A stretch of 64,000 nt of DNA from Tillandsia leiboldiana. Lineage: Eukaryota > Streptophyta > Magnoliopsida > Poales > Bromeliaceae. The translations under genes and the position numbers were made by a program. Location of the stretch: NCBI GenBank assembly GCA_029204045.2, contig CM055075.1:26061269-26125268 (forward strand), written 5' to 3'. Below are positions 33,606 through 43,289 of the stretch, in pieces; within the stretch, counting starts at the first letter, position 1, and every line of letters begins with the position of its first letter. The notes below the pieces were generated by a model. That model made no database searches and was not told the DNA's origin. It saw nothing but the letters and a program-made list of their open reading frames with translations.

Positions 33606-34407
33606 TATTGTTGGGGCCGAAATGCGTCGCTCACCGTTAACCTGATCCGGTCTGCGATCGACCTCCGAATTGACCCTCTAAATGTTATGTGTCGTGTGCC
33701 AAACGATTAGGTTGAGGAAGGATCCGCTACGCCGGTTCTTCTTAATCGAACTTTTAATAAAGTTTGGCCTGAAGGAGCCGAGCTAAGACAAATGGGTATT
33801 GATCAACACGGTTGAATCAGTCGGTTTGCTTTGCATTGTTCGAAAGAAGTGTTACAAGGGAGCAATTTAAAATAAAACTATCCTTAGAAAAGCTGTAAAG
33901 GAAAGTAGTAAATGCTGGTATGAAAATCTATTTAGGAAATCTGTAAATGCATATATGAAAGGTATTAAAAAATAGGTGTGCTCACTAGTTTACGAGGTTA
34001 CAGGATCTCTTTTTTTTCGATGGTTCGCTTATTTATATTTGTCCGAACCACGTAGACAGCTGTGTATATCGTAATTTAAGAGGAATTATCGCATATCACT
34101 CAACTACTTTTTTCTGAATTGATTTTTCTCAGTTGGATAGTAATTTTTTTCCGTCCATGTTTATTATCAAGATTGGCGCGCCGAGGCATGATCCTCGGCG
34201 CTCATTATTGTAGGGTGCTACTTGCCAATCTCGTGTCAGTTGCATGATCCGCGCCCGAAATCTTGTGCCTACCTTCTTCAGGATCTTTCCTTTTGTATTT
34301 GTATACGCTCCTTATCAACTCAAGTAGTCGACTTCTGATCCTGATTTCGCCTATTATAGTAGTTCAGCCGAGATAGCCGATGATTTCCAATCGACCAACC
34401 GACTTTT

Positions 34408-34978
34408 TGTTGGATTATGTAAAATCATGTTTCGAGTCCATATGGATTTGATCCAATCTTGTTCCTAAAGATTAGGGATGATTTAGGAATATCTTAAAGA
34501 TAATTCTTAAGAGGATATGGACGACGACTAGAAGTGATTTAAAATCTCGGATGGACGGTGGAGATCGTTTCCTATTAGAATTAGGTTTTTAGAGTTATAT
34601 TAACTATTGCGATTCATCTTTTATTTTTTAGGGCTTCATTGAAAAATCCTAATTGAGAGGAAAAACGTGGAGAGCCTCCGTGAGAGAGTTTCTTGTAATC
34701 CAATTTTACTCCTTGTACTTTTGTGCCGTGGATTAATCGAATAACGCATTGAGGTGGTCTTGCCCGTGGACGTAGGTTGACATATTGTTAGCCGAACCAC
34801 GTAATTCTCGTGTCCTTGCATTCCCTTATTTGTTTTTTTTTTTTTTTTTGTTATTCTCATGCTTGTTTTCTACAATCGTTTTCGCCTACTTTCATCTACG
34901 AAAGATTCTGTTTCCGCTGCGCTCGTGTGCTGTGTGGGTTGAGGTGTGCTCGGTAACCCCACGGCCGGTCCCCCTTCA
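34408..34978 (+). repeat. 5' LTR of copia element
   Basis: 571 bp, TGTTGGATTATG to CCCCCTTCA. It contains a T run of about 17 nt near 34833 and would hold the promoter. Confidence 0.95.
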
Positions 34979-34980
34979 AT

Positions 34981-34992
34981 TGGTATCGGAGC
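34981..34992 (+). promoter_or_regulatory. Primer-binding site of copia element
   Basis: TGGTATCGGAGC, two bases after the 5' LTR, matches the initiator tRNA-Met complement except for one base (A to G). Confidence 0.85.
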
Positions 34993-35026
34993 GTTTGGTT
35001 ATTCGTAGTTCGTTGACGGTGAAACG

Positions 35027-36760
35027 ATGGCGGGAAAAGTTTCAGCGACAAAGTATGAGATTTCTCGATTTGATGGAGCGAACTTTGCGTTGTGGAAACT
35101 GAAGATGCAAGCAGTTTTGATTAAAGATGCTTGTGAGATCGCCCTGCAAGGAATAGAGAATAAACCGGAAGGGATGACGGATAAACAATTTGAAGAGAAG
35201 GACAAGATGGCTTTGGCAAACCTATATTTGGCACTGGATGATTCGGTGTTATTCAATGTGGAGACCGAGACTACCGCAAAAGGGATTTGGGATAAATTAA
35301 AAAATCTCTATGAAGGAAAGTCATTGGTGAACAAAATTTTCTTACGGCGACAATTGTACAATCTAAAGATGAAGGACGGGACACCGGTACAAGAACATCT
35401 AAGTACATTCAACTCTATCGTGAGCAAACTCGCTGCCCTAGACGTGAGAATTGATGAAGAAGAAAAGGCAAGTATTTTACTTTGCTCGATGCCGGAAACT
35501 TGGGATAATTTGATTATGAACTTGAGCCATGTTGAAACCCTTAAGATGGAGTCGGTTGTTGCATCATTACTTACCGAGGAGATGAGGCGGAAGTCTAGCC
35601 AAGGAAGTTCTTCGGGGGAGGCTATGATAGCACGGGGAAGACCTTTCGAGAGGGGGTATGGTGATCGAGGAAAGTCGAGATCAAAATCCAAGGGCAAAAA
35701 GAAAGTAAAGTGCTGGAATTGTGGAAAGTTGGGGCATGTGAAGAAAGATTGTCGGGTTAAAGGAGTTGATGGTAAATCCGATTCAAATAATTTTCAAGGT
35801 AATATAGCCGAAGCGGATGCTAAGTCGGCTAGTTCAGAAGACGAAGATGCGTTAGTCGCATTGGATAGATCTGAGCTTATTTATCATTGGATCTTGGATT
35901 CGGGGACGTCATTCCACATGACTCCCTATAGGGAGTGGTTTCATTCTTATAAGTCACGGGATTGTGGAGTTATCTATTTGGGTGACAACACGGCATGTCC
36001 GGTGGTTGGAGTGGGAGACGTTCGGATCAAGATGTTTGATGGTGTTATTCGGACGGTTTCTAATGTTCGACATGTTCCTGCACTTCGAAAAAGTCTTCTA
36101 TCACTTGGAAAATTTTGCAAACAAGGGTTTAAATTCATCGGCGAGAAAGATCACTTGAAGGTATGTCAAGGTTGTTTGGTGTTGATAAAAGGAGAGCAAG
36201 TAGGTGGTCTTTATAGATTAGTGGGCGAGACTCAAGTGGGAGAAGCGGTTGTTGCAAGCGCAAAGGTGGAGTCTTCAACGGTGTGGCATCGCCGTTTAGG
36301 ACACATGAGTGAGCGCGGATTGCAGGTATTATCCAACCGTGAACTTCTTTCAGGTTACAAGTCCGCGCCATTAGATTTTTGTGAAGATTGCATCTACGGG
36401 AAGCAACGAAGGTTGTCTTTTTCTCTATCACATCAAATAAGTAAGAAGCATCTCGAGTTGATTCATTCGGATACTTGGGAGCCACCCGATACTTCGTTGG
36501 GCGGATGTTCTTACTTTGTTTCATTTATTGATGATTATTCTCGAAAGGCTTGGGTGTATATTCTAAAGAGAAAGTCCGATGTGTTTGAGACTTTTAAGAA
36601 GTTCAAAACTCTTGTGGAGAATGAAAAGGATTTAAAAATTAAGTGCCTACGTTCTGATAACGGAGGGGAGTATTGTTCAAGAGAATTTGATGAGTTTGTA
36701 TTGAGCATGGAATTAAGCGGCATCTCACGGTACCCGGTACACCGCAACAAAACGGTGTAG
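35027..36760 (+). pseudogene. Copia Gag-protease-integrase part of polyprotein (frameshifted)
   Basis: 577 codons from MAGKVSATKYEI. Order: UBN2-type Gag core; CCHC zinc knuckle CWNCGKLGHVKKDC; aspartic protease LDSGTSFHMT; pre-integrase zinc region WHRRLGHMSERGLQVL with C-x2-C; integrase core start FVSFIDDYSRKAWVYIL. The frame is correct until about 36707. There, loss of one base moves the conserved integrase continuation into the next frame and the original frame ends at 36760. Otherwise it has no stop, consistent with a young element. Confidence 0.93.
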
Positions 36761-36783
36761 CGGAGAGGTTAAATAGAACACTC

Positions 36784-38988
36784 ATGGAGAGGGCCCGTAG
36801 TATGTTGAGTACTTCAAAACTCGACAAGAGATTTTGGGCGGAAGCCGTGAGCACGGCTTGTTATTTGATTAATCGAGCGCCGACAAAATCACTTGGTTTG
36901 GAAATTCCTGAAGAAGTCTGGAGCGGCAAGTCCGTTGATTACTCCTATCTTCGTGTCTTTGGATGTGATGCTTATGCATGGATACCGAAGGAGAAAAGGT
37001 CAAAATTGGATAAGAACTCTCGGAGGTGTATATTTCTTGGCTATGCGAAAGGTGTTAAGGGGTATCGATTGTGGGACCCTACTACCCACAAAATAGTCAT
37101 AAGTCGTGACGTTATCTTCAATGAAGGGTCCTTTCAAGGCACCAAGGAAAAGCAAGATGATGATGCTATGATTCCAATTGAGCTCTTTGAAGCGTGCGAT
37201 GAGGTGCAAGTTGAGCAAGCACAACAGGATGATGAAGTGGTTGATGATGAACCTGACTTGGAATCTCCGCAATCATCCGAAGATACAAATTCACCGGTAG
37301 AGTCGCCAGCGGATTCCGGGCGTCCTAGTAGAGTTATTAGACCTCCTGCGAGGTATAATGACTATATTACTTCATTTATTCCTTCTGCAAACCATGTTAG
37401 TGCATATGTTGCTTTAGCGGAAGAAGATGAGCCGACTTCGTATAAGGAGGCTTGTGAGTCGACTGACGCTGGGAAGTGGCAATGCGCGATGGAGGAGGAG
37501 ATGGAGTCAATTCGGAAGAACAAGACTTGGGAACTTGTTGATTTGCCGAAGAGAAGGAACGCGATTGGATGTCGGTGGGTGTTTAAGGTGAAAAAGGATA
37601 CAGATGGGAATGTGGAGAGGTTCAAGGCAAGATTGGTGGTGAAGGGATATGCTCAAAAGCCGGGAATCGATTTCGATGAGATCTTCTCACCGGTGGTTCG
37701 TCTTACCACTATTCGGGCTGTTTTGGCGATCGCAGCGGTCATGGATTTGGAGCTCGAGCCGATGGATGTAAAAACAGCATTCTTGCATGGTGACCTGGAG
37801 GAGGAGATATATATGTTGCAACCGGAAGGCTTTGTCGAAAAAGGCAAGGAGTATTTGGTTTGTCGGTTGAACAAATCGTTGTACGGCTTGAAACAGGCGC
37901 CAAGGTGTTGGTACAAGCGATTTGATTCCTTCATTATAAGTTTGGGTTTTGATAGGCTTGAAGCGGATCATTGTGCATATTTTTGCGATTATAATGACGG
38001 GAGCTTCTGTATTTTGTTATTATATGTCGACGACATGGTGGTCGCCGGAAATAACAAAGACCAGATATCTATCTTGAAGACTCAGTTAGCCGGTGAGTTC
38101 GATATGAAGGACTTAGGAACTGTAAATCAAATACTCGGGATGAAGGTACTACGGGAGAGAAAGAATAGAAAAGTTTGGCTTTCACAGAAGAGTTATGTGG
38201 AGAAGGTTCTGCGGCGCTTCAACTTGCAGAACGCAAAGCCAGTTTCTACCCCGTTTCCTATTCATTTAAAATTGTCGGCCGAGCAATCACCGGGTACGGA
38301 AGCAGAAAAGACCGACATGGCTCGGGTACCATATTCATCGGCAGTAGGGAGCCTTATGTTTGCCATGGTGTGCACGAGACCCGACATTGCTCAAGCAGTG
38401 GGAGCAGTGAGTCGGTATATGGCGAATCCAGGTTGTGAACATTGGAATGCAGTGAAGTGGATTCTCAGATATTTGAGAGGTACTGCGGATTTCTCACTCT
38501 GTTATGGTTCTGCGGGTTTGGAGTGCGTCGGATATGTGGATGCAGATTTCGCAGGAGATAAAGACAGAAGAAAGTCTACCACGGGTTATGTTTTCTCCAT
38601 GGGCGGTGGTGCTATTAGCTGGGAGTCGAAGCTTCAGTCGGTAGTCGCTTTGTCGACGACGGAGGCGGAGTACATAGCAATGACACATGCTTGTAAGGAG
38701 GCTATCTGGCTAAAAAGACTTTTAGGAGAATTAAAAGTGAAGCAAGATGTGGTGGGAGTGAATTGTGATAGTCAAAGTGCAATACACTTGGCGAAGAATC
38801 CGGCGTTTCACTCTCGGACGAAACACATTGATATTCGTTATCACTTCGTGAGAGATGTGGTGGATGAGGGTTTTATCTCATTGTTGAAAATTCACACAGA
38901 TGCGAATCCAGCGGATATTTTAACGAAACCGGTGACTCGAGAGAAGTTCAATTGGAGTATGACTTCTCTCGGTCTTGGAGCTACATGA
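36784..38988 (+). pseudogene. Copia integrase end, reverse transcriptase and RNase H
   Basis: 734 codons in the frame that continues Pol after the frameshift near 36707; the Met at 36784 is only the first in the open stretch. Integrase end (RARSMLSTSKLDKRFWAEAV, CYLINRAP, KSLGLEIPEEVW); RT (NKTWELVDLP, ARLVVKGYAQKPGIDFDEIF, active site YVDDMVVAG); RNase H (GYVDADFAGDKDRRKSTTGY, STTEAEYIA, DILTKP). Ends 74 bp before the 3' LTR. Intact apart from the upstream break. Confidence 0.93.
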
Positions 38989-39062
38989 GGAGAGTGGGAA
39001 TTTGGCAAGATCTTCAATTTTGTGTTTTATGAAATTCGGCACATGTTTTTAAGTGGGAGAAT

Positions 39063-39632
39063 TGTTGGATTATGTAAAATCATGTTTCGAGCCCATATGG
39101 ATTTGATCCAATCTTGTTCCTAAAGATTAGGGATGATTTAGGAATATCTTAAAGATAATTCTTAAGAGGATATGGACGACGACTAGAAGTGATTTAAAAT
39201 CTCGGATGGACGGTGGAGATCGTTTCCTATTAGAATTAGGTTTTTAGAGTTATATTAACTATTGCGATTCATCTTTTATTTTTTAGGGCTTCATTGAAAA
39301 ATCCTAATTGAGAGGAAAAACGTGGAGAGCCTCCGTGAGAGAGTTTCTTGTAATCCAATTTTACTCCTTGTACTTTTGTGCCGTGGATTAATCGAATAAC
39401 GCATTGAGGTGGTCTTGCCCGTGGACGTAGGTTGACACATTGTTAGCCGAACCACGTAATTCTCGTGTCCTTGCATTCCCTTATTTGTTTTTTTTTTTTT
39501 TTTGTTATTCTCGTGCTTGTTTTCTACAATCGTTTTCGCCTACTTTTATCTACGAAAGATTCTGTTTCCGCTGCGCTCGTGTGCTGTGTGGGTTGAGGTG
39601 TGCTCGGTAACCCCACGGCCGGTCCCCCTTCA
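39063..39632 (+). repeat. 3' LTR of copia element
   Basis: 570 bp with the same ends as the 5' LTR, followed by TSD CTTTT. Differences by eye are four transitions and the T-run length. Confidence 0.95.
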
Positions 39633-39999
39633 CTTTTTAAGGCGTCATTAATTATTGTTCAAAATATTCTTAAGTGCAAGATTTATTGTAGTGACGTAGC
39701 AAAGTAGGCCCAATGTTAAATAATTGGCTCGAGCTAGGCCTCATTTCCTCGGGAAGTTGCTATTCTTTGCTCACTCATGTTTAACTTAGCTTAGAAAGTA
39801 ATGCCGTTTTCTTTGGGACCCTTGCAATAGAAGCGCAAAACATATCTAAGTATATCATAATGAGGGAAACAATTTAAAATACTCATAATTCATAGCAAAC
39901 AACATAACACAAATGTTCATCATTTGGCTCATTCACGACAAGAAAAACAAAGGAACATATATATTGACTCGCAAAAAATTAATATATATAAACATAAGG

Positions 40000-40017
40000 G
40001 AAAGCTTCAATTTGTGC

Positions 40018-40099
<82 letters not shown>

Positions 40100-40485
40100 T
40101 TTAGTGTATTTTCAATTTGGTACTTTGTGATTTGAAATTAATGTTTCACTTTACTATCACGTAATTTTACTTTTATTTCATCGTTAAGATATGTTGTTAA
40201 GTAGGATAGTAAATTAATTAAATTTATAAACCATATGATGATAGTAAATTAATATATTTTACAAACCACAAAATAACAAATATTGCAATATTTTTAAAAT
40301 TTATATTTTTATATAGCTATCATATGGTTTGTAAAATATATCAATTTAGCATCATACTTAATGACAGATATGATTGGTGAGATAAAAATAAAATCACATA
40401 TTAGTAAAGTAAAATATTTCAAATCATAGAGTACTAAACTGAAAATACACTAAATCACATGGGGCAAATTAAAGTTTTCTTGTGA
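40000..40485. mobile_element. MITE-like foldback with internal (TA)n
   Basis: The left arm has AAGCTTCAATTTGTGCTCCA, then (TA)n (40021-40098), then TTTAGTGTATTTTCAATTTG...TTTCACTTTACTATCACG. The right arm is the inverted counterpart, on minus AACTTTAATTTGCCCCATG, TTTAGTGTATTTTCAGTTTA, TTTACTTTACTAATATG. Arms of over 100 bp pair with mismatches. A central CATATGATGATAG/CTATCATATG stem is also present. The TA expansion appears to have occurred within the left arm after insertion. Confidence 0.7.
40021..40098. repeat. (TA)n microsatellite
   Basis: About 38 TA units within the left arm of the foldback element. Confidence 0.95.
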
Positions 40486-40684
40486 ACATAAAAAGAGAAA
40501 GGAACCAAGCCATGTTCCAAATCGGCAGATAACTCCTCTTTAAGCATCCATGCACAAATATTTCAACCATCGATTCTTATGTTGTGCCAAAAGTTTAACT
40601 CTCAAAGAAGTAGGAGAGGATCAGAGATTGTTGGGACGTGTATTGTAAACAAAAGGATGGGCTGAGAATAACAGTGAAGGATTG

Positions 40685-41616
40685 TGTAACAACCTGGACC
40701 CTTCGCAACCGCCGATGATGACGCTGCTCTGAGGCCGGTACGGCGTCGGGGATGATGGGTCGTTAACTGTGGGATAAATGGGAATTTTGACGGTAAATTG
40801 GGAGGAGTTGGGAGATGAGAAGAAGATAGGGATTAGGGTTGGAGATAGAGAAGGGAATTTGGGAGAGAATTTGGTTAGAGAAGATGGTTGGGGAAGGAGA
40901 TGAGAATTGAGGGTTTGAGGGAGAGAGAGATGGAGCTTGAGAAAGAGGTAGGAGACTTGTATTAATTTCTTCGTTGTCCTTTACATCTGTAGCTTATCTA
41001 TATATATAGTCCCTAAATCTGTTGGATGCTACTACGACCCTCGGGTTGGCCCCCGTCGGTTGGACCCCAGATATTGGGCCTTCTCGGGTTGGGCCTCTCA
41101 GATTGGGCCTCCTGTTACTGGTCTTCTCGGGTTGGGCCTCTTCTGGTTGGACCTCCTGGTGTTGGGCCTTCTCTGGTTGGGCCTCCTGTTACTGGTCTTC
41201 TCGGGTTGGGCCTCTTCTGGTTGGACCTCCTCGTGTTGGGCCTTCTTTGGTTGGGCTGCCCTCAGTTGGGCCCTTGCAGTTGAGCCTTATTCAGCCGGGT
41301 TCCCTTCTCCTTCTCTGGACAGTAACACTCCACCCGCTCCTCTGCTTCCCTACTCAACTGGCCGAGCATTTCCTTTCGCCCTCCTCCTCGGTGCCCTAGT
41401 TGTGGCCGTGATTGCGCAAGAGACCACTACCCTGCTGAACCCCTGTGTCCCCTGGCTGAGCCCCTCGCTCTCCATGAAGGCGCTCTCCCCTCGGATGCCT
41501 TGATCCGCCATGAATGAAGGATGAGTTCCCTTCTCGAGCTTCTTTATTCTCTACTACTCTCTACTACTATCTATGTATTCTCTACCTCTCTTCCTCCTGT
41601 TCTCAGGGTTGTTACA
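40685..41616 (-). mobile_element. Solo LTR, probably gypsy/chromovirus related
   Basis: 932 bp with inverted ends TGTAACAACC (40685) and GGTTGTTACA (ending 41616) and a perfect TSD GATTG (40680-40684, 41617-41621). Its first 90 bp resemble the start of the gypsy LTR at 23654 (CGCAACCGCCGATGATGA, CTCTGAGGCCGG, GGGGATGATGGGT). It is therefore likely a relative in the same minus orientation. Between 41060 and 41285 it carries imperfect repeats of GGGTTGGGCCTC, including an exact repeat with period about 69 bp. Confidence 0.85.
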
Positions 41617-41850
41617 GATTGTCACATCCTACTAGTACAAATTGAATGATGGTATGTGGTGGTGATTTATAAATATAAGGAAGAGGTGGTGATGTGGAAG
41701 GAGAAGGTGACTCATTAATATAAGGAGGGTGCAGAGAAGGCAAAGAGGAGGCGACTTACAGACATAAGGATGGAAAGATGAAAGAGAGGGAAAAAGTGGT
41801 GATTAATAGACGTAAGGAGAAGGAGGTGAAAGTGAGGGAGGAGGAGAGAA

Positions 41851-42576
41851 CTAATAGACATAGTAAGGAGGGGGAGGTGTTGGAGAGGGAGGAGATGGTG
41901 ACTTGTTTGCATAAGGAGGTGGAGGTGGAGGTGGAGGTGAAGGTGAAGGTGAGGGAGGAAAAGGTGACTTAGCGACGTAAGGAGGGGGAGGCGAGGGAGA
42001 GGGAGGAGGTCGTGACTTGTATATGTAAGGAGGTGGAGGTGGAGGTGGAGGTGAAGGTGAAGGTGAGGGAGGAGGTGGCGAGTGAGAGGGAGGCGGAGGT
42101 GATTTATATACATAAGGAGGAGGTGGAGACTTGTTGATGTAGGGAGGGGGTGGTGCTGGAGAGGGAGGAGGAGGTGACTTAGAGACGTAAGGAGGAGGAG
42201 GCGAGGGAGAGGAAGGTGAAGGTGATGAAGGAGGAGGAGGAGGTGATGAAGGTGATGAAGGTGGTGATTTATATACATACGGAGGAGGAGGTGAAGGTGA
42301 CGAAGGAGGTGGAGACTTATTGAGGTTGGAAGGGGGAGGTGATAGAGAGGGACGAGGTGGTGACTTATACATATACGGAGATCGAGGTGAGCAGGGCTGA
42401 GGAGGTGGTGACTTATAGGTATTAGGTGGAGAAGGTGACGGCGAGGGTGGAGGCGGAGATTTATAGACATGATTATGAGAAAATTTATGATTATGCTTGT
42501 CATAGTCTTGATCATAGGCAATGACCATATCACAAAACATCACGATAAGGAGTACATGATGGATTACCCTTGCCAT
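41851..42576 (-). CDS. Extensin-like Tyr/Ser-Pro-rich cell-wall protein
   Basis: 241 codons. Residues 1-20 (MARVIHHVLLIVMFCDMVIA) are a signal peptide. A short His/Asp/Lys-rich segment follows (about 21-36), then repeated SPPPP blocks with YKSP, YVYK and YINK motifs to the end (PPPPYYVY). Extensins of this form are secreted, hydroxylated on proline, glycosylated, and cross-linked through tyrosines (YVYK) in the wall. A TATA box (minus) at 42664-42672 lies 88 bp upstream of the start. The stop is TAG inside the repeat. About 150 nt of recognisable SPPPP-type sequence with further stops continues beyond it (41700-41850), so the C-terminus may be shortened. Start supported by the shared promoter layout with the two relatives on the plus strand. 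Confidence 0.82.
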   Translation of the reverse strand: MARVIHHVLLIVMFCDMVIAYDQDYDKHNHKFSHNHVYKSPPPPSPSPSPPNTYKSPPPQPCSPRSPYMYKSPPRPSLSPPPSNLNKSPPPSSPSPPPPYVYKSPPSSPSSPPPPPSSPSPSSPSPPPPYVSKSPPPPSPAPPPPYINKSPPPPYVYKSPPPPSHSPPPPSPSPSPPPPPPPPYIYKSRPPPSPSPPPPYVAKSPFPPSPSPSPPPPPPPPYANKSPSPPSPTPPPPYYVY

Positions 42577-42663
42577 TGAAGCTCACAATAGAACAACAAT
42601 GGGATTAGTACTATAGGTATATCAGAAGCTTGTATGCATGGTATTGATCATTATGCACCTTCT

Positions 42664-42672
42664 CTTTATATA
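42664..42672 (-). promoter_or_regulatory. TATA box of extensin-like gene
   Basis: TATATAAAG on the minus strand, within GGCCTATATAAAGAGAAGG, 88 bp before the ATG. The same context (TGCCTATATAAAGGCTAG; TGCCCATATAAAAGCTAG) precedes the two related plus-strand copies. Confidence 0.7.
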
Positions 42673-42676
42673 GGCC

Positions 42677-42902
42677 ATTGAGCAATATACTAGAGAATTT
42701 TTTCAAGGATGTAAGGACATATAGCTTGGTCCCACTAAGATTTCAAGCTCATTAATTACCCAATATATTACAGTTGGATAAAATGACAAAATCCATACTA
42801 ATTTATGTTATCATAAATCAATATAATATACCCATACATACCATGACTAACAGTGTTTTTTAAATGTATAATTCCAAAACGTGCATGCATGAAAGCTATA
42901 CC
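42677..42902. other. Upstream region of extensin-like gene
   Basis: Minus-strand promoter-proximal sequence containing AGTGGGACCAAGC, comparable to AGTGGGAACCCAT before the other two copies. Further out it is AT-rich with no assignable elements. Confidence 0.4.
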
Positions 42903-43289
42903 AAATAAAATTATGAGATTTAAATTATATATCTATAGTACTCTTGGTAGCTAGTTACTATTTGGGATACTATATTTTATGCTTCTTTTCCTAATTCATA
43001 GGATATATAAGTGGACTACTTAATTAAGTTCCTACCGACATATATATTTGCATAATTAATTAATTATATTGAAGTATATACAAATCCCCTGTATGTTTTT
43101 GGATAGCCACAATCTCCTCCATTTAATATAATTTTTGGAGTCTATGTATTGGGCCTTCCTCTGCTAGTTCTATGTAAATAAATAGTTTTTTTTATAAAAG
43201 CCACCACTTTTCGTATAGTAGATCATGCTTTCCACATGTAATTAAGTGAGTTCAAAGCTAAATTAATAATTAGTAGTTCACAGTAAAAC
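42903..43289. repeat. 390-bp flank segment, copy 1 of 4
   Basis: AAATAAAATTATGAGATTTA to TAGTTCACAGTAAAAC. It recurs nearly unchanged at 49642-50029, about 55798-56178 and about 62522-62931. In copies 1 and 3 it is followed by a copia LTR. In copies 2 and 4 the same sequence continues into AAAAAAGAAAG, as an unoccupied site. This documents both an insertion and a duplication. Confidence 0.85.

Larger units (their letters stand above)
34408..39632 (+). mobile_element. Ty1/copia retrotransposon, complete structure, TNT1/Tork-like
   Basis: 5.2-kb element with TSD CTTTT (34403-34407 and 39633-39637). LTRs are 34408-34978 and 39063-39632. The tRNA-Met primer site is TGGTATCGGAGC at 34981-34992. 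The polypurine tract AAGTGGGAGAA adjoins the 3' LTR. The single Gag-Pol frame is interrupted by one frameshift near 36707. By eye the LTRs differ by 4 transitions and one T in a homopolymer, under 1%, so insertion is very recent. A diverged solo LTR of the family is at 10573-11148. Confidence 0.95.
33609..39661. mobile_element. Solo-LTR-like sequence split by a copia insertion
   Basis: Starts TGTTGGGGCCGAAATGCGTC at 33609, an LTR-style terminus, and continues to 34407. After the copia element it resumes at 39638 and may end in TTCA at about 39661. Flanks AATAT (left) and AAATAT (right) nearly agree as a TSD. No coding or primer site belongs to it, so it would be a solo LTR of about 820 bp. 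The right boundary is uncertain. Confidence 0.4.

Noticed and set aside
41715..42533. 272-codon Leu/His-rich frame on the minus strand overlapping the extensin-like gene
   Set aside because: It is an alternative frame of the CCTCCACCT-type repeat. The extensin frame has a signal peptide, TATA box and expected YKSPPPP motifs.
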